Both the position numbers and the translations under genes were made by a program. This document shows, piece after piece, positions 1 to 11,535 of a DNA stretch of 64,000 nt (positions are counted from its first letter, which is position 1; every line of letters starts with the position of its first letter). This stretch comes from Gnetum montanum. Lineage: Eukaryota > Streptophyta > Gnetopsida > Gnetales > Gnetaceae. The DNA lies in assembly GCA_015680685.1 (NCBI GenBank), contig MNCI01002192.1:523367-587366 (forward strand), read 5' to 3'. The notes beneath the pieces were generated by a model. That model did no database searches and was not told where the DNA came from. It saw nothing but the letters and a program-made list of their open reading frames with translations.

Positions 1-98
1 GGGAACTCTGTTGTTATGACACCGCATATTCTCAAGTCTGAACTACAACATTCAACCTATTGTTTAGCTTCATTCATCTGCAGGTACTGGACCTCTAC

Positions 99-1065
99 CT
101 TTAATATGTGGTTCGCAACTGTTCCTTGCAAAGATGAACAATTGCAGAGAAACCATGACAGAGGATGCGATCAAGCTGGGGATTTAACAAAAAACTATAC
201 CAAAGTCATAAATCTAATCCAAAGATGTAATAACATGCATTTCTTTATTTTAACAGAAACGTGTAATCAATTTATCTCTTATGGATCAGTGAAAATCAAC
301 CAACAAACCTGTAATTACTTCCCAATGCCTCTAAGATCACCGAAGCAGGATCACAGGCCGGCACTTCCTGCAACCCAACAACATAAAAGTCGAAGCTCTC
401 TCCCTTGGCCCCCAAAAGCTTCGGCAGCTCATTGCAGGCCATCTGCGAAATAGGAAAAAAAAATTCAATAAAATCCCAAAGTGAACAAACAAGTATAAAC
501 TAGAATCGAAAATTTTTGATGACCAAATTAAGCATGACATCAAAAGGTCTGAAACAACCCAGGATTACACGATGTTGCGGTTACATACCTTTCCATTCAT
601 GTTCCATGTCACGACATGCATATATAAGTCGGGACATCTTCCGGCCTTACCATTGTCAAAATTCCTGTTAGACCTCAAACGCTCAATTCTTTTGATCCCT
701 TGGCTGTACAGCGTCCTCTCCTTTTCGCTCAGGCTTCTTTCAAGAAATTTGATTATCTCTTTTCTTCCGAGGCCATGGAAGTCGATAAGATCAGGCCCAT
801 TGAGTCCATCAATTTTGGGTCTGGCCTCTTCAACGCTCCTGCACTGTTGTTGTTCTGCTTCTTGATCAGAGTCAACCAGATAAGAACCTTGGTAAGACCC
901 GTACTTAACATCTGGCAAATAAATCATTCCCAGGGTAATCCTTTTCATTGTCTGCATGGTTATCCCCCACGCCCCTGTTTTTGTCCTTCTCCTGCGCCCT
1001 AAATTTTTTCTGCGCACTCCCCCTCCGATTCTCCTGCGATCGCTGCTGCTCAATGCATTTCCCAT
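99..1065 (-). CDS. Inositol polyphosphate 5-phosphatase 11-like, first three coding exons (partial gene)
   Basis: This is the 5' part of a gene for a plant type II inositol polyphosphate/phosphoinositide 5-phosphatase, an endonuclease/exonuclease/phosphatase-fold enzyme that removes the 5-phosphate. I read three exons. Exon 1 is 1065-589 and ends AAG|GTATGT. Exon 2 is 442-309, with acceptor TTTCGCAG and donor CAG|GTTTGT. Exon 3 is 175-99, with acceptor CCCCAG and donor AAAG|GTAGAG. The exon phases agree and the joined frame is open. Exon 1 begins MGN, a possible N-myristoylation signal, then has a basic stretch and ends with the family block VTWNMNGK. Exon 2 carries VVGLQEVP, the catalytic-core Gln-Glu motif. 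Exon 3 carries MVSLQLFIFARN. The catalytic Asp/His motifs would lie beyond the left edge. This block order matches Arabidopsis 5PTase11 as I know the family; exon 1 is longer than I would expect. No break is seen. Confidence 0.85.
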
Positions 1066-2300
1066 ACAACAACGAAGCCGGAATTTTCTATAAAGTTTTC
1101 CTGCTTATCTTCTCAACGTTCTTCAGGTCCGGGATAAATTTCCATGATGCGGGATCATGCCGTCATCGGATCAAAACTCCGGAGCTGAACGCTGCAGAAA
1201 ACAAATTTCAGATTATGAACAAACCACCCAACACAGCATACATTGCAATCATTCAAACTGCTAGAGTATAGAAACACAGGACAGCAATAGTATAGTAGTG
1301 GTAGTTCAATAAAATATGCGTCTCTTTGGAATCTCTGGTTTGGCTTGGAAGCAAACCAAGAAATAAAACAAAAGGGAACAACTTAAATTAAGATTAAGTC
1401 ATGAAACATGTAACAACAGGTGGTGTACCCTCATCTAAATTCTTATACACGCAGCATCACCAGGCACTTAACAAGCTTGTGTTCCCACAAAAACATACGC
1501 ATAAACAGGATAAGCAAGCAACCAACCAACCAGTGTTACTCTTGATGAAGCCTGTTTTTAAAAATTGGTTGCCAAATCAGAAGCCGATAGCTAATAATGT
1601 AACAAGGCGGATGTGGCTGGAGCTGCAATTTCAGTGGTCAAAGCTCAAAACAATGAGAAAGACACCACAAAACGCGAAGAAATTAGAATGAGCATGAGCA
1701 TGAAAAGAGAGTTCCAGAGGTAGAATAATCGGAGTAACAGCGGGAGAAGGTGCGTCTGATGAGAAGACTACATCATGAATTCAGTCATGATCATCGTCAC
1801 AGTCTTAAATCAATCATCCCATACATGATCCATCATCATTCATTCATTCATTCGTTAATCAGTTCACCACAGTGAGGGTGTGAAGATTTTAAAACAGCAG
1901 ATCTGGTATGTGTCACACGTGGTCACTTCCACATATCAACGTTGTTCCGTTAACCTCTTACCTGCTATGCAGCAGCTCAACGGATTCATCCAACTATAAT
2001 ATTACCGTTACGTTGAATCGCAAAGACAGGTTTGATTGTTTTTTCATTTTGACCGCAAATTGCGCAAGAAAGAGAGACGATTTATGTGCGGGCCTGACTT
2101 TTTGGCCCAGCCACTGTGGTCCGTTAGTAGTGAACAAACAAGCTAAGCTTTACATTGAATTCATGGCTTTCATACCACCACTCATAACTGGGTCTGCTGT
2201 TTAAACGGCTAAAACAATGGCGGTGGTGTGGTCGGTGACTTTGCTTGACATTTTGGCCTCTTAGATTCTGTTCCTGAAAGAGAGCTGAGGTTTAGCCTAA
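1066..2300 (-). promoter_or_regulatory. Upstream region of the 5-phosphatase gene, with a G-box
   Basis: No convincing coding sequence is seen here; the open frames are short and unlike any family. The stretch lies upstream of the 5-phosphatase start codon (1065) and should hold its 5' UTR and promoter. A perfect palindromic G-box CACGTG lies at 1916-1921 inside ACACGTGGTCAC, a context known to bind bZIP and bHLH factors. No clear TATA box was found at a suitable distance, so the transcription start is not placed. Confidence 0.4.
1837..1853. repeat. (CATT)n microsatellite
   Basis: Four perfect CATT units plus one base, preceded by CATCATCATT. A short simple repeat upstream of the 5-phosphatase gene. 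Confidence 0.8.
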
Positions 2301-3359
2301 ATTTACACGAGGCTCATTTTTGTTTTCAAGAAAAAAAGCAAGAGTGATAAATTGACAAAAAGGGACTACATAGTGTTTTGTTTCGTAGATGACACAAAGG
2401 CTGATTGTATAGAGGGTTAACTCTTGAACACTGTTTTGTTTTGTAGATGAACAAAAGCTCGATCTTTGTCGTGGCTTCATTTAAAGTTAAACATAGGCTT
2501 TATGACTTAAAAAAATGAGCACTTATTTAAGTTTTATATAGGTATAACATTGAGATTAGTATAAATATGGACCATACCCAGGTTAGTGCGCTCGTACGAA
2601 TAACACCACCATTTGCACCTAGTACCACCCTTGCCAACCTGAAGCCATTGTTGCTTTGATTCAAAATATTGATATTTCAGAATATCTCTTGGGATCTAAC
2701 ATGCCATGTACAGCTAAAAGTACATGTATGGGTATATTTTTAATTCCAGTGACAAAGAACAACCGTGTCAGGTTATTTGTATATGTTTAAGTTCAAGTTC
2801 AGTTAAAATTTATGGCAGTGTTAATGAATCGTACCTGGTTGATTTCATGATTACGGATCTACTGTGGTTGAGGTTTCTACCTCGTACGTTTCCCTACTTT
2901 TTTTGTAGAAAAGACCATGCTGATTAGTCTGAAATGATTGACATGATGCGTTCATGTTATGAGATTTTGAAAAACTTCAACGTGGATATTAAGAATTTTG
3001 TTGGGTGTTTACGGTTTTGAAAAATGTATCCTGGAATCATCTATGAGATCTAGGTTTTAAATTTTTTTAATGTTACCCCTTTACAGGCATTGCTACGCAT
3101 GCATCGTAAATTAGTATGGCATAGTCTAGTGAGATCGGAATCTCAAAATTTAGAGTTGTAAAGAATGCCACTTAATTAGATTTATTTCGATATTTAATAA
3201 TTGTGTTGTTACGATATGGAAGGTTGTTACTATGTGTCACAAGATCATTGTACAACTAAGATAGAAATGATACTTTAAATACATCAACTCAACCTATGTT
3301 TATTAACTATATTATTGTTTTTTTATAAACAAGAAGGTTTATAAGGGGATTTTCCATTC
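2301..3359. other. AT-rich intergenic stretch, no gene seen
   Basis: I see no gene or recognisable mobile-element protein here. A short direct repeat of about 20 bases (TGTTTTGTTTYGTAGATGA) occurs near 2375 and again near 2433. The longest open frame, at 2724-2927, encodes 67 residues unlike any family I know. Confidence 0.5.
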
Positions 3360-3539
3360 TAGCTCCTTATCATGGACATTACTAATTTTTCTTCCAGAGG
3401 AAAAATTTATCTACATGGTGACTTTAATATTAAAATTAGCTCTAATCAAATCCCTAATGCTAGAATTAGTGAAATTCTCAAAGCTTTTTAGAATATGAGA
3501 AAAGTGTGAAATGGGAATTGGTGTTATGAATCTTCTAAC

Positions 3540-3870
3540 ATTGAATGAGCTTACTAGTTGAATTACTAGGTGCATGCACAACCAAAAATTGAATGTATGA
3601 CCTCATAGCTAGAATTACTTTAGTCATGAGCTCATAATCGAGTTAACCACTGCTCTCATCCATATTCTAGCATTGAATGAACTTACTAGTTGAATTGCTA
3701 GTTGTGAAATAAAATGAAATGATGTTTTATCACATCTGAAGACCCATAGGATCTATTGGATAGATATTACATTTTCATGAAAAATAAAGTTAGACTCTAC
3801 AAATTTTTAGTTATATGCATAACTAAGAATTGAACTTGTGACCTCATAACTAGACCCCCTACCCTTTTTG
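3540..3870 (-). mobile_element. Possible tRNA-derived SINE remnants, two partial copies
   Basis: Read on the minus strand, about 3655-3560 resembles a tRNA-like head. An A-box-like AGCAGTGGTTAACTC is followed about 50 bases later by a B-box-like GAGGTCATACATTCAAT. A second B-box-like stretch (GAGGTCACAAGTTCAATTC) lies at about 3850-3825. The phrases ATTGAATGARCTTACTAGTTG (3541 and 3671) and TGACCTCATARCTAGA (about 3600 and 3840) are each present twice, so this is a duplicated or composite repeat. It interrupts the LINE endonuclease reading. The SINE assignment is an inference. Confidence 0.35.
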
Positions 3871-5000
3871 TTAGATAATTGAATATAGTCATCACCTTTT
3901 ATACTTCATATTATTAATAGATATACAATATATTAGATATTCTAAGACGTAAAATCACTTTAGAATAATTATAAAAATAAAGAAGGATTTTCAAAATGAA
4001 ATAGAGAAGATTTGAAATCCAAATAAGAGTCTTACAAAAACTCTATTTATAGTTGCTCTTAGTATTTCCAAAGGCCAACATACAAATATAGCTAGAATTT
4101 TATTGAAGACTCAAAAATCATTGGAGGCTATTAAGTCATATAAAAATCTAATTTGGACTAAGAAAAGAGAATTTTTTAACAAAGACAGGCTAGTTTGTTT
4201 CAAATGATAAAGAAAGATCCCAAAAGTTTTTGGCATTTAATCCAAAGTACAAGAAGAATATACTATGCTTTCTCTCTCAAAAATATAAAAAAATTTTGTT
4301 TTAGAATGATGATAGAATGGAGTTTCATAGCAATGATAATAGATTGTCTATTTTTTTATGACATAATGCAAGGAATAAAAGGACTATCTTCAAAACAAAT
4401 GTTGTTGATGAAATAACTTATATGGAAAAATGATTAAAGGGGGAGGGCCATTGGTATGGAATGTTATCACAATAGCTTGGAGGTGTTGTTCAAGCATCTC
4501 AAACTGCCTTATCCTACAAAAATGCTATCTAGAAAAAGTTAAATATGGTTGTGCAAGTGGGGTTAGAAAAGAAATGGTGCATTAATAAAGAAATCATGTT
4601 CTTTAAAAAAGGAAACAAAAAGATATAAATAATTATATAAAAAGTTTAATCAATAATATTTTTGCCAAGCTTTTGGGATCTATTCTAGAATCTATGTTTA
4701 GAAGATGGACTAATGAAAACAAGATGGATGAAATTTCATAAACAAGATTTAGGCAACGACATTCTACTATAGATCATCTCATCAATTTAAAATATCTTAT
4801 GAATAGAATAAAAAGGACACATAAGAAAACATTTATCTACTTTGTAGATTTCTCTAAAGCCTATAATTTGGTCATTTAAAGCAAGTTATAGAGGTATTTT
4901 GAAAATTTAGAAGTTCCTACTACATTGTTATTTACTATCCAAAAAATTTACAAAGAGATATGCATTTAGTTTACAAATGGACATGAAAAAATTTTACTTA

Positions 5001-5005
5001 ATAGT
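5001..5005. repeat. Target-site duplication ATAGT, left copy, of E1
   Basis: ATAGT directly precedes the LTR start TGATAAATCC. The same five bases follow the other LTR at 17138-17142. Confidence 0.85.
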
Positions 5006-5120
5006 TGATAAATCCAAAAATTTTCCAGCAATGATGTCGTAAATACATTATCATATCTCAGCATACATTATCATATAAATGATATTGCAGGGTGCATGCC
5101 AACCTATATAAGCAACAGTT

Positions 5121-5535
5121 GTGGATGGGGATGCCCAAATACTTATCCTCCTCCTCCCCTGGCATGATCCCCATGATTTGGATAATCCTACTGCGCACCG
5201 CCGGGTGTGTGTGTGTGAAGTACAACGCGGACTTCCCCGCGTTCATCTGCAGCCCCACCTCCCTTTGGAACCGGTCCAGCGCCCTCATCAGCGCCTTGAC
5301 CTGCGGCACAGCAGCCCTGACGAAGATCATGGTGTCGTCCGCGTAGTGAGCGGTGAGGCAACGCACACCGTTCACATCAAGGCCCTGGACACCCTCGTCC
5401 ACACAGTAGCTTTGCAGGAGATCCATCAAAATGAGGAAGAGGAGGGGGGAGAGGGGATCGCCCTGACGCAACCCGCGGCCAGTCCCCTGGAAACCCCTCA
5501 AAGTCCCATCAATATCCAGGGAGTAGCGTCCTACT
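5121..5535 (-). pseudogene. Reverse transcriptase core of the L1-type LINE (inverted segment)
   Basis: An open minus-strand frame carries the central RT domain: GRGLRQGDPLSPLLFLILMD (motif B region), HYADDTMIFVRA with the catalytic Asp pair, and DKYLGIPIH near its end. It has no start codon of its own and no endonuclease, because the insertion is 5' truncated. The frame runs into LTR sequence below 5120 and into the forward LINE half above 5535. It is part of an inverted insertion, so it cannot make a full protein. The open frame and GC content suggest a younger insertion than the AT-rich LINE around E1. Confidence 0.85.
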
Positions 5536-5996
5536 GATGCGAATCCAGCAACGCACGGCCCATTGGACGAATCACTTCCTCTCTCGTAAAGGAAAGATTG
5601 TTCTGGCAAACGTGGTACTGGGGGCAATGGCCAGATTCGGGGCTTCAATTGCAGCCTTACCGGCTGTAGTGGTCACAAAGATTGACACGATCCTGTGTAG
5701 CTTCGTGTGGTCAGGTGGGAAGGGGGAAAGAAAATGCACCTGGTGGATTGGGCCACCACTGCACTGCCTCGCGAGGCCGGGGGGGTTGGCATTCTCCCCT
5801 TCACGGAGGAGGTGGTGTTAGGGCGGCAACACTTGATTTGGAGGCTCTTCACCACATAGGAGGACCCCTCCACTTGGGCGTAGCTTTTATGGCGGAAATA
5901 CCGGCCCTGGAGGGCTGCAGGATCGGACTCGCTCGTTTGGAAGTAGCTTTGTGCTCAGATGGCCACGTTGGGGGGCGCCGCGGAACCCCTTCATCC

Positions 5997-6167
5997 NNNN
6001 NNNNNNNNNNNNNNNNNNNNNNNNNNNNNNNNNNNNNNNNNNNNNNNNNNNNNNNNNNNNNNNNNNNNNNNNNNNNNNNNNNNNNNNNNNNNNNNNNNNN
6101 NNNNNNNNNNNNNNNNNNNNNNNNNNNNNNNNNNNNNNNNNNNNNNNNNNNNNNNNNNNNNNNNNNN
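5997..6167. other. Assembly gap (171 N)
   Basis: Run of N inside the forward half of the L1-type LINE. Confidence 1.
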
Positions 6168-7740
6168 AGGTTCCGAAAGGTTTGGCAAGAGATTAGGATC
6201 GCGAAGGAGGGGGGCACCTCTACGGCCGGGCCCATTTTGGGGCTTGCCTCCGCACAGGGCGCCCCCTCCCAAGCGGTGGTAGGGACCAGTGGAAGACAGA
6301 ACCATCTTCCGGTGGGGAGGGTTGAACGTGGGTGGGGGATGACGCGGGGTAACACAGCTGCATATAGGGTGGACACATGGCCGAACATTCGGTGCCCGGA
6401 CGCTGATCAGGATCATCATCGCCCGAGGTCGCCGCGGGTGAAGGACCCGCCGGATGTGCAGCTCAGCAGCACGAAGAATCAGGTAGCTACCCCGCGCCCT
6501 CAATCATCGCAGCTCTAGTTTGCGGATGTTCTGCAGAATGGCAGGACCGGAATAGCCCAGTTGATAGCGGAGAATAGGCGCCGCCTCGCCGCGGGCCTGA
6601 TGGACTAGGGAGGGGCTGGCTGGCAGCTCTCCCGTGGGTTTTTGGGGGGTGGGGCCTCTGCTACAGCGGCGGGAATGGCTGGCGCTGCTCTTTTCTGTCT
6701 TTTCTGTCGCTGTTTATGGGTTTCTGTCTTTGTGGGTCTTTGGTCTCCCATGGGTCATGGGTTTCCGTGTCGCGTTTGGGGGGGCGCGTGGGCGGATCCT
6801 ACCTGCGCGTTTCTCCATCGCGGTGGATGTTGCGGGATGCTCTGCCTTTCACATTGTTCCTGGCTCTTTTTGCCCTGGGGACTCCTGTTTTGGGGCCGTG
6901 GCTGAAGGTCCATGCTACGTGCAGGCGTAGCTTGTTCTTCTTTTTTGGGAATGATATCCGCTCGAACTTTTCCTAAAAAAACCTATATAAGAAACACTTA
7001 CATGCACGTATCTATAGTAGATTTGATAGCATAGTAACATAACTGTTTAAATTTGTTTTCTTGAATTTAGTACTTAGTAGTATATGCTCGTAGTGTGATT
7101 TTTTGTAATTGAACAAAATTTTTATTTAAGTGTGATGTACTTGGACACATTGCACACATTACAATGAAGATTGAGATTACTCTACATCATTACAGCAACA
7201 CTTAGTTTTATTTCTATTTCCAATTAGTTTACTATTTACTATTTTCATAGTTAATGTTCACCATTACTTGCAGTTTACTTTTAATGTCATTAAGTAGAAT
7301 GATTATGATTGATCTTGAGCATGTAAGTGTAACTACTTGGTAACCTAGTAGTACTATCACTTGGTATGCCCAATAGTGTGGTACTTGGTAATCCTAGTAG
7401 TAGTTAGATGAAGTCCAAGGTGTGACCGAAAGATCAGGACTAGGTGCTCATCACATAGGCTAGTTTAGACTTATTTTAATATCACTTAGATTTAGAAACC
7501 TTTACTTTCACATCATGTTTAATAGGAGTCTAATGGCCAATTCAACATCAATATCATATACCTCACCATGAGTTAAACCATACGCATTGATTTTACTAAC
7601 TCATGTGGGAAGACAATGATCACGAACACTAATTGATTACTGGTATAATCACATTGCCTTATTTGCAGAGTTTGACTAGGATTGTGCATGAACACTCATA
7701 TCTCATATGGTTGGGTGTTGGATACTCCACTACTCATCAT

Positions 7741-7760
7741 TGGTGCCGTTACTAGGGATA
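7741..7760 (+). promoter_or_regulatory. Primer-binding site of E1
   Basis: TGGTGCCGTTACTAGGGATA lies two bases after the LTR end CATCA. It matches the Athila-type tRNA-Asp PBS pattern (TGGCGCCGTTGCCGGGGA, from family knowledge) with C-to-T and G-to-A changes. Confidence 0.7.
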
Positions 7761-7877
7761 AGTCAATGTTATACTAAGTAATTACTTTTCCAAAGTTCAT
7801 TGTATCAAAACCTAACTCTAATCTTCATAACCTTAATATAAGGCACACTTAACACAAACCATAAAAAAAATGATAAC

Positions 7878-10200
7878 ATGGCTTCACATAATGATCAACT
7901 ATCACCTGTCAAGAAAATAAGGAGTAGTGATAGAATTTTTGATGAAGAAGACTAGGGAATGCCAATGCAAACATGTATTACTTATGCTCATACTAATCCA
8001 TACCATCCAAACTTTACCTTCATATTCCATTAGGACAAACAAATGAGGTTGATAGGCATGCAAGGCAACATAGTCTTGCTTCTCAAACGTGCAACACTAA
8101 ACATGCTACAAACTTCTCTATAGGGAATGTACTTGGACCAAATTCAAGTAGGGTATCATGTGACTCAACACATGACTAGACCCTATGAACCTATAAGGGA
8201 GCAGATAAAGAGAGATGTTGCTATGAAGGTCAAACATGTTCATACCAAACGAAAGCAAGCCAACACACCTATTTTCATAAAAGAGCCTGATGTGATCAAT
8301 TCATTTCAGAACAACTCCACCAAAACCATGAGGAGCCATCAAAGACACCTATCATCAAAATAAAGAAACTTTTCAAAGCCCAACTTCACTCTACTCTAGT
8401 AGAGACACACAAGGGGGAGGCTACGAACTCAAAATATAAGTGGGACTCTAGGCCAAGGGATCTTGCTAATTCCTACAAGGAAACTCACAAGAGTTATGAA
8501 AGGAGAACTAGTTAGCACTATTCTCCAACTACTTCTTCTACTTCATGATGATCATTAGAAGACTATGATAGGGGACAACACGAGTACCAAGACTTTGATA
8601 GGGAAAAGAGAAGAGCTCATGGTCATCATGATTAATACTCAAGGTATTCTGATTCAAAAGATGAGAAGCATGAAATAAGAAGGCACAAAGATAGAAGAGA
8701 GGATCAAAAGAGGAATGAACATAGAAGGGTTCACCAGTACCACAAAGCCTATGAACTTGATCATGATGATGAAGCCCTTATGACAACTCAAAACATGATC
8801 AACATTTAGGAAGAATTCTACATACCAACTAGGCACATGAGAGATAGACAAATCAAATAACTAGATGTGAATAACATGCCCTAATTTGAAGGAGGTTACA
8901 ATGCTGATCCTCAACATCACCTTCAAGCATTCCATGATGTTTGTTTCCTTCAAGAAATAAAGAGTGATTGGTAGAAATTGAAGCTATTTCCTAGAACACT
9001 TATGAAGGAAGCGAAAAGCTAGTACAAGTCACTAGAACCTAAATTCATTAGACGTTGAAGTACCATGATTGAAATTTTTAATGATAAATATTAGACCTAT
9101 TACAAGTGTCAAATCAAAGAAAAAAATCCAAAACTAGAAACAAGGGACTCATGAGACCCTTGATGTAGCAATGGGTAGATATTATTCACTATTACACAGA
9201 TGCCCAAGCTATGTATTTTTATCAAAGGAATAGCTAAGGCACATCATAGATGGGCTAAGAAGCAAAATAAGAGAGATCCTCAAGATTTATGCCCAAGAAA
9301 GACTATCAGAATTAACTACCCATCGGATTCAAAGACTCATCGATTAAGTGGCAAAAGAAGAAGGAGAATCAGAGAAAGGAAATCAACTGAAGAATACAAT
9401 AGGGATCCATAAATCTAGAAAAAAAATGCGTGAGCATGTGATACCCAAGAGGAAGAAAATTTGGATAAGGTCATTAGGAAAGGGACATTGCAAATTCAAA
9501 AATTTGTTGTCAATGTAGTAGCACAAGTAGCGAAAATGTGGGATTTGATAGATGAACAATGTACAATAGAACTAAAGATTATGGAGGAGAAAGAAAAAAA
9601 ATCACTTAACAGAGGTGAAGATAAAAAGAAGAAGAGGGAATTTGGAAAAAAGGAAAAAGTTGCTTTAGTAGCTAGGCACTTAGACACCGCCTTCACAAAT
9701 GATGAAGATTGCACCATGTGCTAGTACGAACATCCTAAAGGATGTTTTTTAGTCATGGTACATCTGCAAGAAACTAGGGCATACACACTTAACCCATGAT
9801 TTGTTCAAAGACAAATGCCCAAATAGTTACCTTATCCTCAAGGTAGCTATAGACAGCAACTTCAACCAACGTACTATCTTAGTGAAGCTTTGCCTTAGCT
9901 ACAGGAGTAGTACCATCAGTAGTGGAAACAATTGCAATCATGGGCCATGCCACTGCTATGTCAACAATATTCATATTGACAACCTAATCCTTATGGATAC
10001 TATGTCCAACATCTGATCTCACCAATGAACACAACTGCTCAAAATCCACAATATCACCTAGCAGAATACCACCAATTGATGCCAATCCAAACTTGCACAA
10101 GCATCCACAAGCAGTTGATCATTTAAGTCCCAATCCAACTCATCCTTTGCGACTAATTCCACCACCTGCAATGCAAGATGAATTACCGTCACAACCATAG
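7878..10200 (+). pseudogene. gag remnant of E1
   Basis: The frame starts at ATG 7878 (MASHNDQLSP) and breaks soon after. About 8960-9100 matches the retrotransposon gag core block (SDW.KLKLFPRTL, then W-Y-SLEPKFI, then IEIFNDKY). The same block is readable in E3 and E4. The distal part, about 9690-10190, holds a CTMC..YEHPKGC segment where a nucleocapsid-like domain sits, then a Pro/Gln/Tyr-rich tail. It would encode the capsid/nucleocapsid protein that packages element RNA. Many stops and frameshifts are present. The start is supported because E4 and E5 have ATG at the equivalent place. Confidence 0.65.
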
Positions 10201-10499
10201 TAGAAGAAAGCTACAAGGGTAGTAAATGTACAAATAGAAGATCTTACCAACAATGCTAAGGGTCAAATAAAGAAACATGCTTTCTTTAAGACAAGTCCAG
10301 AGAAGGCTGGTAGGTCATGAGCTTTATCAAGATCATCTTCTCCTAAAATAGATCTTTTCATTGTTGAAAAGCTTCCATAATCATCAAGTCCAAAAATACA
10401 TATTTCCATGCTCACTATAGTTGTTACCAATTAGATTAAGGTAAGGCCACTCCTACAAAAGCAAATTGACCAAGGAGTTCCTTTGACCTAATTACGGGT

Positions 10500-10880
10500 A
10501 GCTAGGAATCTATCATGTAAAGCTTTATTAGACTCAGGTTTAGAATCAATTTAATCTCCTACAACACATATCAAACATGGAACCTATCACCATTCAAGGA
10601 ATGCAACATTAGGTTAGAGCTTTCAGATCAGTCTGTTGTCATCCCTTTGGGACAAATTGATGATGTAGTGATCATTGTCAATGGGTGGTCTTATCCAGCA
10701 AACTTCTTGGTGATTGATGTGAAGGATATCAATAAGGAATGTTTAATCATCATGGGGAGGGCATGGCTTAGAACTGTGGATGCTAGGCTAAACATGAGAG
10801 ATTTATCTATGGAGATCTCAAAAGAGGACAAACATGAAACCATCCATATACAAAGAATTCCATGTATAACTACTAAAAGA
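10500..10880 (+). pseudogene. Aspartic protease remnant of E1
   Basis: ALLDSG at about 10522-10539 is the likely active-site region of a retropepsin-type aspartic protease. The open stretch 10647-10883 gives GQIDDVVIIVNGWSYPANFL and then IIMGRAWLRTVDARLN, corresponding to the Athila protease blocks with the ILGRPFL-like element. The same domain is at 35690-36000 in E4. The family normally continues into RT, but here coding similarity ends soon after 11230. Confidence 0.65.
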
Positions 10881-11334
10881 TAAGTATGCAATAGTGGACA
10901 GAATATTTAAAATGCTAACATAGACACCGTACCAGTCCATAGTAATAATGAAACACAAATGTGTGTAGAAAGAAGAGCATAAGCCACAAAACCAAAAGAC
11001 ACTTCGTGGCCACTAACTAAGAACCTTCATTTGTCAAACATATGCATGGATATGCATGAACCACTTACTAATTTCTATCTAAAGAAAATGACAACTAAGG
11101 GCTTGGAAATGAAAATATTAACTCATAAACACACACTAGTGGGAAAGGAAAACAAGAAATTAGATGATCAAAACTCAACTACCATCAATATCACATGGGA
11201 TAATCATAATAAAGTTAAAACCTAAAGATGGTAAGAAAACCATCCAAAGTGTATAATCTAGGAGATCTGGGGAGCATTTTCTAAACACTTGCCTAAGAGC
11301 TTAGTCATGGGAGAGATGTCCTATCATGACCTGG

Positions 11335-11535
11335 GAATTAATAAGTGCTTTTTCATTTTCATTTTCTTTTCATTTTTCACTTTATTTTACATTTTTATCA
11401 TTCTTTTATACGTTCTCATTTCATCAATTTTTCACATTCTTTAATATTTTTCAATTCTTTAAAATTTTCCATTCTTTATACTTTTTCATAATTTTTACCA
11501 TCTTTCCCATTTCTTTTATACTTTGGTTCAAAGCC
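11335..11535 (+). repeat. T-rich low-complexity tract downstream of the pol position (E1)
   Basis: About 200 bases of sense-strand T/C/A-rich sequence with repeated TTTCATTTT and TTTTTCA units. A similar tract follows integrase in E4 (38520-38700), and the A-rich minus-strand equivalent is in E3 (25870-25975). The shared position suggests a feature of the family. Confidence 0.6.

Larger units (their letters stand above)
3360..5005 (+). mobile_element. LINE (non-LTR retrotransposon) remnant, 5' half: endonuclease and RT start
   Basis: Degenerate LINE coding sequence in several frames. The endonuclease motif YLHGDFN is at about 3408-3428, as in EEP-type LINE endonucleases. About 4200-4250 encodes a KKDPKSFWHLIQ-like linker. 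About 4640-4900 encodes the reverse transcriptase N-terminal blocks: the leader with SILESMFRRWTNEN, then HSTIDHLINL, then FVDFSKAYNLV, which contains the first catalytic Asp of RT motif A. Stops and frameshifts are frequent, so it is dead. The reading stops at 5005 and resumes after 17137, where the next RT block fits. A tRNA-like SINE seems to sit inside at about 3540-3870. Confidence 0.75.
5121..6979 (+). mobile_element. L1-type LINE, 5'-truncated with 5' inversion (twin priming)
   Basis: GC-rich insertion in the E1 5' LTR. On the minus strand, 5535 down to 5121 encodes RT motifs GRGLRQGDPLSPLLF, YADDTMIF and then KYLGIPI. On the plus strand, about 5537-5800 encodes the segment that normally follows: LSRKGKIVLANVVL, then FVWSGGKGERKCTWW and ARPGGL. 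In element order the inverted piece ends where the forward piece begins. The insertion ends in A6 at 6975-6980. The target AACCTATATAAG[C/A]AACA[G/C]TT is duplicated at 5101-5120 and 6980-6999 (18 of 20 match). Frameshifts in the 3' half and an N gap at 5997-6167 prevent a full reading. Confidence 0.85.
5006..7739 (+). repeat. 5' LTR of E1, interrupted by a LINE at 5121-6979
   Basis: Two pieces, 5006-5120 and about 6980-7739, align in order with the 3' LTR at 16269-17137. The U3 shows GATAT/ATCGTA repeats, and the split falls at the CCTATATAAG TATA-like box. The R/U5 part contains AACAAAATTTTTATTTAAGTG and the shared end TATGGTTGGGTGTTGGATACTCCAC...CTCATCA. Confidence 0.8.

Noticed and set aside
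16-453. Plus-strand 145-residue frame at the left edge
   Set aside because: Antisense to 5-phosphatase exons 2 and 3, which have splice sites and family motifs.
572-1271. Plus-strand frames over 5-phosphatase exon 1
   Set aside because: Shadows of the minus-strand exon; no family resemblance.
1401-2204. Short plus-strand frames upstream of the 5-phosphatase
   Set aside because: Low complexity, no family match; more likely promoter or UTR DNA.
5058-5648. Minus-strand frame taken as one intact gene
   Set aside because: Only 5121-5535 is RT. The outer parts run into E1 LTR sequence and the forward LINE half; it is one arm of an inverted LINE insertion.
6178-6976. Plus-strand frames in the GC-rich region as genes
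   Set aside because: They fall in the decayed 3' part and 3' UTR of the L1-type LINE.
9496-9717. Minus-strand Ser/Phe-rich frame as a gene
   Set aside because: Antisense of the Lys/Glu-rich distal gag of E1.
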